Assembly: GCA_016840595.1 (NCBI GenBank)
Contig: JAEOSA010000001.1
Location: forward strand, 1 to 36,392
DNA length: 36,392 bases
Direction of reading: 5' to 3'
Origin: Candidatus Hermodarchaeota archaeon
GTDB taxonomy: Archaea > Asgardarchaeota > Hermodarchaeia > Hermodarchaeales > Hermodarchaeaceae
Shown here: piece after piece, positions 16,171-22,944 of the stretch
Layout: every line of letters starts with the position of its first letter
Position numbering within the stretch: the stretch's first letter is position 1
Notes under the pieces: generated by a model
What the model saw: the letters and a program-made list of their open reading frames with translations, nothing else
Database searches by the model: none
Told to the model about the DNA's origin: nothing
Position numbers and translations under genes: made by a program

Positions 16171-16677
16171 GTGTCAAAACTCGACACTAAGGATTTCAAC
16201 AGCCAATTCGCCTTCGGACTAGCCAGGCAATATCACGGGATGTGGACCATGCTTCGTCAGGGTATCGAGAAAATTCCCGACACGCAATGGAAATTTGGAA
16301 AAGACAAGTGGTTCTATTCCCTCCGTGTTTATCACATCATTGAAACAGTGGAGTTCTATGCCCGGAACACCCACGAGGGAATGGAATGGGGTAAACGGTT
16401 AGGAAAAGTGAACTGGTGGGAGGAAATCAGTCACGAAGCGGCGGCTTTGTTGATCACTAAAAAGGCTGCCTTGAAATATATCGATGAAATGGAAAAAAAG
16501 ATCAACAAACTGTTCAAGGCTTACTCGGATGAGGATCTTTTGAAACAAGATGGATTCCATTGGTTTTCTTCAATCTTTGAAAAATATCTCTACTGTCTTC
16601 GACACAGCGTTTTCCACATTGGTGAATTAGCCTTTGCACTCCGTGGACTTGATTGTGAGCGAATCGAATGGTCCTGA
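16171..16677 (+). CDS. DinB-like four-helix protein
   Basis: 168 residues from GTG 16171, which has GAGGTGA 5 bases upstream; GTG 16162 overlaps that site and is less likely. The helical pattern GLARQYHGMWTMLRQGIEKIPDTQW, then WFYSLRVYHIIETVEFYAR and CLRHSVFHIGELAFALR, matches the DinB/YfiT-type fold. There, one His in the second helix (VYHIIE) and two in the last (RHSVFHIGE) form the metal site; all three are present. Proteins of this fold include thiol-dependent transferases and maleylpyruvate isomerase-like enzymes. It is followed 26 bases later by a SAM methyltransferase on the same strand, so the pair is probably cotranscribed. The reaction is unknown. Confidence 0.75.
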   Translation: MSKLDTKDFNSQFAFGLARQYHGMWTMLRQGIEKIPDTQWKFGKDKWFYSLRVYHIIETVEFYARNTHEGMEWGKRLGKVNWWEEISHEAAALLITKKAALKYIDEMEKKINKLFKAYSDEDLLKQDGFHWFSSIFEKYLYCLRHSVFHIGELAFALRGLDCERIEWS

Positions 16678-16703
16678 GGACGTAGATTTAGGCAACGGAT
16701 TGG

Positions 16704-17510
16704 ATGTTCATGGATGAATATTATGAATCAAATAAACGCCGGTGGAACGAGCTCGTAGCAATTCACGCGAAATCCGAAGAATACGATCTGGATGGCTTCT
16801 TGGCAGGGAAATCTAGCTTACACCAAGTTGAGTTAGATGCACTAGGCGATGTTTCAGGAAAAAGCCTACTCCACCTACAATGTCATTTTGGTATCGATAC
16901 CATCAGCTGGTCACGACTGGGGGCGAAGGCGACTGGTGTGGACTTTAGTGAAACCGGAATCGAGTTCGCCCAAGAGCTCGCGAAACAGTTGGGCACAGAT
17001 ACTCGCTTCATCTGTAGCAACATTTACGATCTCCCACAGGTCCTAGATGAAAAATTCGATATTGTATTCACGAGTTTTGGCGTACTCTGTTGGCTCGGAG
17101 ACATCAAAGCCTGGGGTCGAATCATCGCCAAATACCTAAAACCAGGAGGAGTCTTTCTAATTGTTGAGGGGCATCCAATCCTTTGGGTGTTTGATGCAGA
17201 CCATCCCACTGATTTACAAATTAAGTATAGCTACTGGCATACGAAGGAGCCCATGCAGTGGGATGCTGATGGAACCTATGTTGAAACTGAAACCAAACTG
17301 AAACACACTCTAACGTATGAATGGCAACATACCATCAGCGATGTGTTGAATGCAATAATAACTTCAGGGCTCATAATCCTTGAAGTGAATGAATACCCCT
17401 TCATGCCATGGAAACCCTTTCCAATGGCGAAAAAAGATGAAGAGGACAACTGGCAACTGGAGGGTGACCCGTTGCCTCTTTGTTGGAGCGTGAAAGCCAG
17501 CAAGCCCTAA
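16704..17510 (+). CDS. Class I SAM-dependent methyltransferase
   Basis: 268 residues. Motif I is LLHLQCHFGIDTISWSRLGAKATGVDFS (about 55-83), a variant in which the usual DxGxGxG is QCHFGIDT, seen in one large methyltransferase subgroup. Later motifs are FICSNIYDLP (motif II/III, with Asp), FDIVFTSFGVLCW (motif IV) and IIAKYLKPGGVFLIVE (post-motif). The C-terminal part, HPILWVF, YSYWHTKEPM and HTISDVLNAIITSGL, probably binds the substrate. It starts at ATG 16704; ATG 16710 is an alternative. The substrate is unknown. It is paired with the DinB-like gene upstream. Confidence 0.9.
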   Translation: MFMDEYYESNKRRWNELVAIHAKSEEYDLDGFLAGKSSLHQVELDALGDVSGKSLLHLQCHFGIDTISWSRLGAKATGVDFSETGIEFAQELAKQLGTDTRFICSNIYDLPQVLDEKFDIVFTSFGVLCWLGDIKAWGRIIAKYLKPGGVFLIVEGHPILWVFDADHPTDLQIKYSYWHTKEPMQWDADGTYVETETKLKHTLTYEWQHTISDVLNAIITSGLIILEVNEYPFMPWKPFPMAKKDEEDNWQLEGDPLPLCWSVKASKP

Positions 17511-17516
17511 CGGAAG

Positions 17517-18206
17517 CTATTCAGGCATCTCATTCTGGGCACTCGCAATCCATTTGCGAACCTTGTCTTTCGAAAGCGTGTACCCTTGAGGAACTTGTAC
17601 ACGTCCGAATTTCTCTGCATTGGATACTTTATTGTAAAGATTGTCAGGATCAGCAACAGCCAACTCTTCGATACTAGTGATATGGGCTCCCAACACTATG
17701 CATTCAGCATCTTCATTAGAGACATCATCAAGCCACGTTAGCCGAGCCATGGCAATCCATTTCTTGGCATGCGATTCGTTCACACCAGTGAGTTTCATGA
17801 CATTGTCAGGTGTGGTTAGCGCGAGGTCTTCTACCCATTCAATGCTGCCTTCTCGGAGTTTTTCTCCATAGGCTTGGCCAATACCCTCAATGGTTTCAAT
17901 GGGTAACTGCTTCGTTCCTGGTTGAGGTAATAAAACTTCTGGAACAAACTCTTCGGGACCCTCGGCAGGCTCTACAGTTTCAGCTTCCGGTTTGTCTTTA
18001 ACTGGTTTGTGTTCATAATCAGTTTTACCATCGCCACCCCACAAGTAGTAGAACAAGACGATGATAAGCATGAAAATGCCAATGAAAAGCATTACGAGGC
18101 CAACAACCATTTGACCGAATAAAAGCCAGAATGCTGCCCCAGCAACAATCAGTGCAAATCCAAGAATTAGTAGAATGATTATGAGTATTGAGTCTCTTTG
18201 TGACAT
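17517..18206 (-). CDS. Membrane-anchored DUF4332 (helix-hairpin-helix) protein
   Basis: 229 residues from ATG 18206; GTG 18209 directly precedes it. Two N-terminal membrane segments (ILIIILLILGFALIVAGAAF and VVGLVMLFIGIFMLIIVLFY) are followed by an acidic linker (about 60-100) rich in E and P. The soluble part has IETIEGIGQAYGEKLREGSI, a helix-hairpin-helix with GIG, then LMKLTGVNESHAKKWIAMA-like helices and a second repeat, VLGAHITSIEELAVADPDNLYN. This is the DUF4332 arrangement, which may bind DNA or protein. A TATA-like CCTTTAAATCC lies on the minus strand at about 18264-18274. The gene is convergent with the methyltransferase and divergent from the Ntn hydrolase. Confidence 0.75.
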   Translation of the reverse strand: MSQRDSILIIILLILGFALIVAGAAFWLLFGQMVVGLVMLFIGIFMLIIVLFYYLWGGDGKTDYEHKPVKDKPEAETVEPAEGPEEFVPEVLLPQPGTKQLPIETIEGIGQAYGEKLREGSIEWVEDLALTTPDNVMKLTGVNESHAKKWIAMARLTWLDDVSNEDAECIVLGAHITSIEELAVADPDNLYNKVSNAEKFGRVQVPQGYTLSKDKVRKWIASAQNEMPE

Positions 18207-18359
18207 CACTCAAACTTCCCTATTGATGTGCGGTCATTTCTGTGAGTTTCATTTAACGGTAATAGGATTTAAAGGGCGCTCAACAGTCCTTTTTCCGCAC
18301 CATCCAGTTTACATAGGATTTTAAGTTCTTATTCTTGAGGAGAAGGTCAGTGAATCCAA

Positions 18360-19469
18360 ATGCCCCGAATCACCGCTAGCTCCGAATTTTTCCGGAACCT
18401 AATCCCTATGGTTTTTGTTTGTGGGCTCCTCTTCTCAATTGCCGCTGGACTACCTTCCACTTCAACCTGTACCTCAAATACTCAAGTGAATTCTCAAATC
18501 GGTGAGTCCTGTACAATCTTCACGGTGACAATGGGTGACACAGTCTTGTTTGGGAATAGCGAAGATTATCGTCTCTGGGGAGTATATGCCTGGTTTATGC
18601 CCTCACAGGACCTCTATACGCCCCAAGGCACTCGAACAGCAAACGGAGCGGTATTCTTTGGCTTTGATGAAAATGGCGATTCGGCGGACGGATGGCCCCA
18701 AGGCGGGATGAATGATCAGGGCCTCTGTTTTGACGGAAATGGCCTATCCTATTATGCATTGAACCCGCATTATGAACGTGACTCACCTTATGCCCATTAT
18801 CTGGCAGAAATTTTGTGGGAATGTGTTACAATCGACGATGTCATTGACTGGTATCTTAACCACAGGATTGGTCCTGAAATGAGTTACCAAATCCATTTTG
18901 CTGATGCTACGGGTGACGCTGTGGTGGTGAGTGCTGGTTTGGATGAAGAATTATCCTTTACACGCATTGGAACTGAGAGTTGTTTAGTTTCAACAAATAT
19001 CAATGTCGCCGACACCTCCAGGGATGTCTATGATTGCTATCGATATAGTTTGGCCATGAATATGCTGACTGCGATTTCAACTGAAGACGAGATTACCGTC
19101 GAAGTTTGTCGTGATCTACTCAATGCCGTACACCAAAACGGGGAATATGCAACCAAATACAGCAACGTGTTTGATTTAGTAAATCGTCAAATCTATCTAT
19201 GGTATGATCGCAACTTCAACGAAGTAGCAATAATGGATCTCGATGACGAACTCGCCTTGGTTCAACCGGGAGCATCTGATTATTACGAAGCAACTGCTCT
19301 CTTTGGTGCCGTGGCTGATGAAGGGAATGTTCACTACCGGAGAATTGCACTGCCATCTCTATTTGCACCCCGGGTTCCTCTACAAGTAATTTTAGTGGCA
19401 GCTGGTGTGATTGTCCTTGTAGTGGTGGCCAGTGTAACTGTCATCATTATCAGAAAACGCCAAGTATGA
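18360..19469 (+). CDS. Membrane-anchored extracytoplasmic Ntn hydrolase (penicillin V acylase / choloylglycine hydrolase-like)
   Basis: 369 residues. The N-terminal hydrophobic segment, LIPMVFVCGLLFSIAAGL (about 14-31), is a signal peptide or anchor. ESCTIFTVTMGDTVLFGNSEDY follows, with Cys51 as the likely N-terminal nucleophile after cleavage, as in the linear-amide C-N hydrolase family. GMNDQGLCFDGNGLSYY (oxyanion/Asn region) and the later NINVADTSRDVYDCYRY and QIYLWYDRNFNEVAIMDL fit the family. One C-terminal membrane helix (VPLQVILVAAGVIVLVVVASV) ends in RKRQV, so the catalytic domain should face outside. It would hydrolyse an amide or acyl-amide bond in an external substrate (acyl-homoserine lactones, N-acyl amino acids and penicillin V are known for relatives). 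GGAG lies 18 bases upstream of the ATG. Confidence 0.8.
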   Translation: MPRITASSEFFRNLIPMVFVCGLLFSIAAGLPSTSTCTSNTQVNSQIGESCTIFTVTMGDTVLFGNSEDYRLWGVYAWFMPSQDLYTPQGTRTANGAVFFGFDENGDSADGWPQGGMNDQGLCFDGNGLSYYALNPHYERDSPYAHYLAEILWECVTIDDVIDWYLNHRIGPEMSYQIHFADATGDAVVVSAGLDEELSFTRIGTESCLVSTNINVADTSRDVYDCYRYSLAMNMLTAISTEDEITVEVCRDLLNAVHQNGEYATKYSNVFDLVNRQIYLWYDRNFNEVAIMDLDDELALVQPGASDYYEATALFGAVADEGNVHYRRIALPSLFAPRVPLQVILVAAGVIVLVVVASVTVIIIRKRQV

Positions 19470-19478
19470 GACCCTCGG

Positions 19479-20189
19479 TCAGTACTCGATCTCTTTAGGC
19501 AACTTCTTTGCGGTACTAATACTGCTTTCAATTTCCTTAGGAAGGGGGTTAATCCCATCAAACCCTGTTTCCTCGACGAACTCTCTCATCGCTGCCAGTA
19601 GAATTTCTGGGTCTTGTTCAGCCATTTTCTCCACCGTATCAATACCTGCAGCATAATACAAACGGGCACGGATTCCCTTGACTCCAGGTAATCGGGCTAA
19701 ATCGGATAGTTTCACCAATTCCAGGATGACCTCTTCCGGGATATCAGTCTTCACCGTTAGTTCTCGTCGTTGATCCGGAGTACGACCTCGAGATCGCATT
19801 TGATTGACATCACGGATTCCAAATGCCTCTAATTTCTCCACGTATGTTGTGTCAATTCCTAGAAAATCACGCAGTTTGAAGAATTTCCGAGTCTTCGCCG
19901 TTCGTTCTTCTCTCAACTCCGAGGCTTGTAATATCATTGGCTTGTTGTTGATGAATCGATAATAGTAACGAATTGCCCACAACTGGCCCTTCGCAGATTT
20001 CTCTTCTTCCTGCTCAAACCATTCCACATATCTTGTTAAATCGTCAGGAGTTGCTTGTTCAATGGCTTTACGCTCTGCAAACTTATCTAGATACGCTTCG
20101 TAGGATCGGACAATTTTCACAACATTATCTACTGTATGTGGTTTACGTCCACCCCGTTTGAGAAACTGGCGAAATCCATTTTCATCCAT
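19479..20189 (-). CDS. DUF4332 protein with integrase-like SAM N-terminal domain
   Basis: 236 residues, soluble. The N-terminal half (RQFLKRGGRKPHTVDNVVKIVRSYEAYLDKF, TPDDLTRYVEWFEQEE, AIRYYYRFINNK) resembles the core-binding, SAM-like domain found at the start of tyrosine integrases. No catalytic integrase domain follows. Instead residues from about 110 onward, LGIDTTYVEKLEAFGIRDVNQM, RRELTVKTDIPEEVILELVKLSDLARLPGVKGIRARLYYAAGIDTVEKMA, form a DUF4332 helix-hairpin-helix region. DNA binding is likely, without recombinase activity. The gene ends 10 bases past the Ntn hydrolase stop, in convergent orientation. Confidence 0.75.
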   Translation of the reverse strand: MDENGFRQFLKRGGRKPHTVDNVVKIVRSYEAYLDKFAERKAIEQATPDDLTRYVEWFEQEEEKSAKGQLWAIRYYYRFINNKPMILQASELREERTAKTRKFFKLRDFLGIDTTYVEKLEAFGIRDVNQMRSRGRTPDQRRELTVKTDIPEEVILELVKLSDLARLPGVKGIRARLYYAAGIDTVEKMAEQDPEILLAAMREFVEETGFDGINPLPKEIESSISTAKKLPKEIEY

Positions 20190-20342
20190 ACCCGGAACAC
20201 CATTCAGAGTGCATCTATTTGCAGAGGGTTCTTTTATTTGTTAACACACTAGAAGCCTTTAGTTACTCCTACCTTCTTTTTTTGGGATGATGGTTGTGGG
20301 TGTGGGAGATTTTTAAAGCGGTGTGGCTGGAGGTTACTTATT

Positions 20343-20702
20343 ATGTCATTTTCTACAAAGCGGTTTCAACTAGTAATGGAGGTCGGAGGGTGTGATCGAG
20401 AACGATTAGTAAATCATAGCTTTGTGGAAGCATTGATCCTGAAAGTTGCACAGTTAAGTGGGATGGAAGTGTTGCACGGTCCCGTCATTGTAGAGGGACG
20501 ACCACATAATCCAGGATTAACAGGATTTGCAGTAATTGATTATTCCCATATTGCCGTGCATACTTTTCCCAATTCAAACGACTTATTCCTAGACCTGTGT
20601 TCCTGTAAAGCGTTTGATGTTGAAGTCATTGAGGATTACGTTCAACGAAGTTTGAATGTCGACAAATCCATGATTACAAGTACAAAACTGAACCTTGAGT
20701 AA
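20343..20702 (+). CDS. speD: S-adenosylmethionine decarboxylase proenzyme (class 1B type, divergent)
   Basis: 119 residues, the size of archaeal and bacterial SpeD/SpeH. The conserved core is GLTGFAVIDYSHIAVHTFPNSNDLFLDLCSCKAFD. The Ser of YSH is the expected pyruvoyl precursor, the His of VHTFP and the Cys of CSCK are the catalytic partners. The residue before the Ser is Tyr rather than the Glu of the usual ESH, and the following acidic residue of HTWPE is Asn. The enzyme makes decarboxylated SAM, the aminopropyl donor for spermidine; self-cleavage yields two chains. GGAGGT lies 8 bases before ATG 20343. TTTTTAAAG at 20310-20318 is a likely TATA box, giving a very short leader. Confidence 0.85.
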   Translation: MSFSTKRFQLVMEVGGCDRERLVNHSFVEALILKVAQLSGMEVLHGPVIVEGRPHNPGLTGFAVIDYSHIAVHTFPNSNDLFLDLCSCKAFDVEVIEDYVQRSLNVDKSMITSTKLNLE

Positions 20703-20719
20703 GTGACTTCAGCTCAAGT

Positions 20720-21370
20720 CTATCTCTTATCGTTATACTTGGTATCTACGGCTTTATTTGCCATAACGCTGCGTAGAAGAATACTCGAAATTTCGGCCCA
20801 CGCTTTCCCGGTTTCTGCCTGGTCGATCCCAAACAACTCATAGCCTTGTAGCCCATCTTGTAGTGCAATAAGCCCCATAGCTAGATGATGCGTATTGACC
20901 TCTGGTCGAATCACGCCCTTCTCCTTTTGGTCTTCAAAATATTTGGTTAATCCCGTTAAGGCTTCGTCATACATTGTATGTAGCGAATTAGCGAGTGACG
21001 GGTTCCGTGATGCTTCAGAAGTGATTTCAAACATGAGGCTGGTAGGCCAAGTCGGTTCAGAAAAGAACAGGGGCATACTCCATAGCTTATCATAGAAAGT
21101 GTTCGATGTGATGTCTAAGAGGTTCCCCGATTCTAGGAGGTCAGCGATGGGCTCTTCTCGGACCTTCTCGAGGGGAATCTGAACAACTGCTTCGAAGAGT
21201 TCCTCTTTGCTTTTGAAATATTGGTAAATCGTTCCTTTACTGACTCCTAGTTTTTTCGCGATATCTGTCATCTTCGCTTGGTGAAATCCTTTCTCTGCAA
21301 AGACTTGAATGGCTGCATCCACGATTCGCTTCTTAGCCCGAATTTTGTAATCTTGAAGTACGCGGGGCAT
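20720..21370 (-). CDS. TetR family repressor
   Basis: 216 residues from ATG 21370, which has a perfect AGGTGAT ribosome site just upstream; GTG 21379 lies inside that site. The N-terminal DNA-binding domain is textbook: [49 protein letters not shown] (about 15-62). The C-terminal helical region (residues 100-205) is the variable ligand and dimer domain. It is divergent from two ICMT-type methyltransferase genes. A 14-bp inverted repeat with TGAC half-sites (21420-21433) lies between the two promoters, so it most likely represses both itself and that pair. The inducer is unknown. Confidence 0.9.
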   Translation of the reverse strand: MPRVLQDYKIRAKKRIVDAAIQVFAEKGFHQAKMTDIAKKLGVSKGTIYQYFKSKEELFEAVVQIPLEKVREEPIADLLESGNLLDITSNTFYDKLWSMPLFFSEPTWPTSLMFEITSEASRNPSLANSLHTMYDEALTGLTKYFEDQKEKGVIRPEVNTHHLAMGLIALQDGLQGYELFGIDQAETGKAWAEISSILLRSVMANKAVDTKYNDKR

Positions 21371-21406
21371 TTCTATCACCTGGTGTCTGGCTAAATCGAA
21401 CTACTA

Positions 21407-21417
21407 GTATAAAAAAG
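21407..21417 (-). promoter_or_regulatory. TATA box of the TetR gene
   Basis: CTTTTTTATAC on the minus strand (plus: GTATAAAAAAG), about 37 bp from ATG 21370 and directly adjacent to the operator at 21420-21433. Confidence 0.6.
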
Positions 21418-21419
21418 TA

Positions 21420-21433
21420 ACTGACCAGTCAGT
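21420..21433. promoter_or_regulatory. TetR-type operator between divergent promoters
   Basis: ACTGAC-CA-GTCAGT: perfect 6-bp arms around CA. Further TGAC/GTCA half-sites follow (GTCAG at 21432-21436 and CTGACC at 21441-21446), enough for a second dimer. It sits between the TetR TATA box (21407-21417) and the methyltransferase TATA box (21453-21463), so one bound repressor could block both. Confidence 0.7.
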
Positions 21434-21452
21434 CAGAAAACTGACCATAAGG

Positions 21453-21463
21453 TATATATTTAA
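21453..21463 (+). promoter_or_regulatory. TATA box of the ICMT-type gene pair
   Basis: TATATATTTAA, 20 bp to the right of the TetR-type operator. A transcript start near 21483 is expected, leaving a leader of about 40 bases before TTG 21525. Confidence 0.6.
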
Positions 21464-21524
21464 TTTTCTTCTTCACAGAAAGCTATCTAATTCCAAAAAT
21501 CAGGTCATAAATGAGGTCACTACA

Positions 21525-22169
21525 TTGAATGGCGATTTCCTCTTCTTGGTGCTCTTCTTACTTCAATTCCTCGGAATGGTACTTATTCGCTTATACTATG
21601 GTTGGAAATCCCCGGATCGGAAAAAATCATTGCGTGAACTTACCAAAAGCGCGCTTGAACATGAAGGAGGACTCTCTTTCGCTTTATTGATACTGGTTGG
21701 AGTATTCATGGTGGCTGCACTTGTTCTCTATATTTGGTATCCAACTTTATTTCCTTGGTTAGTCTTACCCTTTCCTGATTGGCTCCGTTGGATCGGAGTC
21801 CTCGTTGGATTCATCTCGCTATTTTTACTCTGGTGGATCCATTCGACGTTGGGTCGAGCTTATTCGAAAGCCTTAACCATTCAAGAACGGCACACAGTAA
21901 TGACAGATGGGCCCTATCGCCGCGTCCGACATCCTATGTACACTGCTTTTCTCATCTACTTCCTCTCTTGGTTTCTAATCTCAACGAATCTCCTCTTCAT
22001 CATTGTCTGGTTATTGTTCTTACTTACACTCATAGCCCGAATGCCCAAAGAAGAAGAAATGCTCATTGCCCAGTTTGGAGACGAATACAGCGAGTACATG
22101 AAACGAACAGGACGCCTGCTTCCGCCGCTCCGAAAGGAAGACAACTCCAATGAAGCAGGTCAAGAATAG
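21525..22169 (+). CDS. ICMT/PEMT-type membrane methyltransferase (first of pair)
   Basis: 214 residues. The start is TTG 21525, supported by GAGGT 7 bases upstream; there is no better start before the first membrane segment. It has about five hydrophobic segments. DGPYRRVRHPMYTAFLIYFLSWFLIS is the SAM-binding signature of the isoprenylcysteine carboxyl methyltransferase / phospholipid methyltransferase superfamily. EEEMLIAQFGDEYSEYMKRTGRLLP is the conserved C-terminal 'E-x-L...FG-x-EY-x-x-Y' segment. Relatives methylate prenylated C-terminal cysteines, phospholipid headgroups or small lipids. It overlaps no gene and is followed 13 bases later by a second family member. It is likely controlled by the divergent TetR gene. 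Confidence 0.85.
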   Translation: MNGDFLFLVLFLLQFLGMVLIRLYYGWKSPDRKKSLRELTKSALEHEGGLSFALLILVGVFMVAALVLYIWYPTLFPWLVLPFPDWLRWIGVLVGFISLFLLWWIHSTLGRAYSKALTIQERHTVMTDGPYRRVRHPMYTAFLIYFLSWFLISTNLLFIIVWLLFLLTLIARMPKEEEMLIAQFGDEYSEYMKRTGRLLPPLRKEDNSNEAGQE

Positions 22170-22182
22170 GTGATACGTACAA

Positions 22183-22920
22183 ATGCCTGATCCTCGCTCA
22201 GAGTCGTTGAATAAATACGGTGTGAGTAGCATCATTCGCGAATTTGTGCTCGTAGGCTTCACGGCACTCCTCCTTTGGGTGTCTGCTGGGTTCCAGCTCT
22301 GGCTTACTGCCTGGATTTACATTATTTTCCTACTCATCTTTTCAACGATTTTCATAGCCGTTATGGTGTGGAAGAATCCTGTCCTCCTCAACCTTCGAGG
22401 TTCACCACGAAAAGCCATGCGAACAACACCCTTGCGACGATATGACAGAATTTACTTCATCCTTTACGTACCACTCTTTGTCCTCATTCCAATTGTCACC
22501 GGACTTGAATACCAAGGGTTCCTCATGACCTGGGTTATCATTCCCTTCCCTCTCACACTATGGCCAATATTACTCGGGTTCGTACTTATCCTGATTGGTG
22601 ACACTATCTTTGGATGGGCCATGGTGTCCAACCCCTTCTTCCATGGCATGATGAAAATTCAAGAAGAACGAGGACATCAAGTCATCTCGAAAGGACCGTA
22701 TCAGTGGGTCCGCCACCCCGGTTACCTTGGTCAGATTCTCTTCTACCTCGGAACACCCCTACTACTTGGGTCTTGGTGGGCCTTCTTGTTGGGCATCATT
22801 ATGAGCTTAGCCTTTGTTTACCGTACTGCCAATGAGGATCAAGTTCTACGAAATGAACTTGATGGATACAACGAGTACACAGATCAGGTTCGAAAACGAC
22901 TCTTTCCCGGCATCTGGTAA
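22183..22920 (+). CDS. ICMT/PEMT-type membrane methyltransferase (second of pair)
   Basis: 245 residues from ATG 22183, with AGGTGAT 9 bases upstream overlapping the previous stop codon. There are about six hydrophobic segments. SKGPYQWVRHPGYLGQILFYLGTPLLLG is the family SAM-binding motif. EDQVLRNELDGYNEYTDQVRKRLFPGIW is the C-terminal signature. An extra loop (RGSPRKAMRTTPLRRYDR) lies between the early membrane segments. It is only modestly similar to the first gene, so the two are probably not a recent duplication and may act on different or successive substrates. It is in the same TetR-controlled unit. Confidence 0.85.
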   Translation: MPDPRSESLNKYGVSSIIREFVLVGFTALLLWVSAGFQLWLTAWIYIIFLLIFSTIFIAVMVWKNPVLLNLRGSPRKAMRTTPLRRYDRIYFILYVPLFVLIPIVTGLEYQGFLMTWVIIPFPLTLWPILLGFVLILIGDTIFGWAMVSNPFFHGMMKIQEERGHQVISKGPYQWVRHPGYLGQILFYLGTPLLLGSWWAFLLGIIMSLAFVYRTANEDQVLRNELDGYNEYTDQVRKRLFPGIW

Positions 22921-22944
22921 TCACTAAAAGAACTAATTCAGTAA

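Noticed and set aside
19479..20189. Integrase or mobile-element remnant
   Set aside because: Only the SAM-like N-terminal domain is integrase-like; the C-terminal half is DUF4332 and no attachment sites or repeats flank it.
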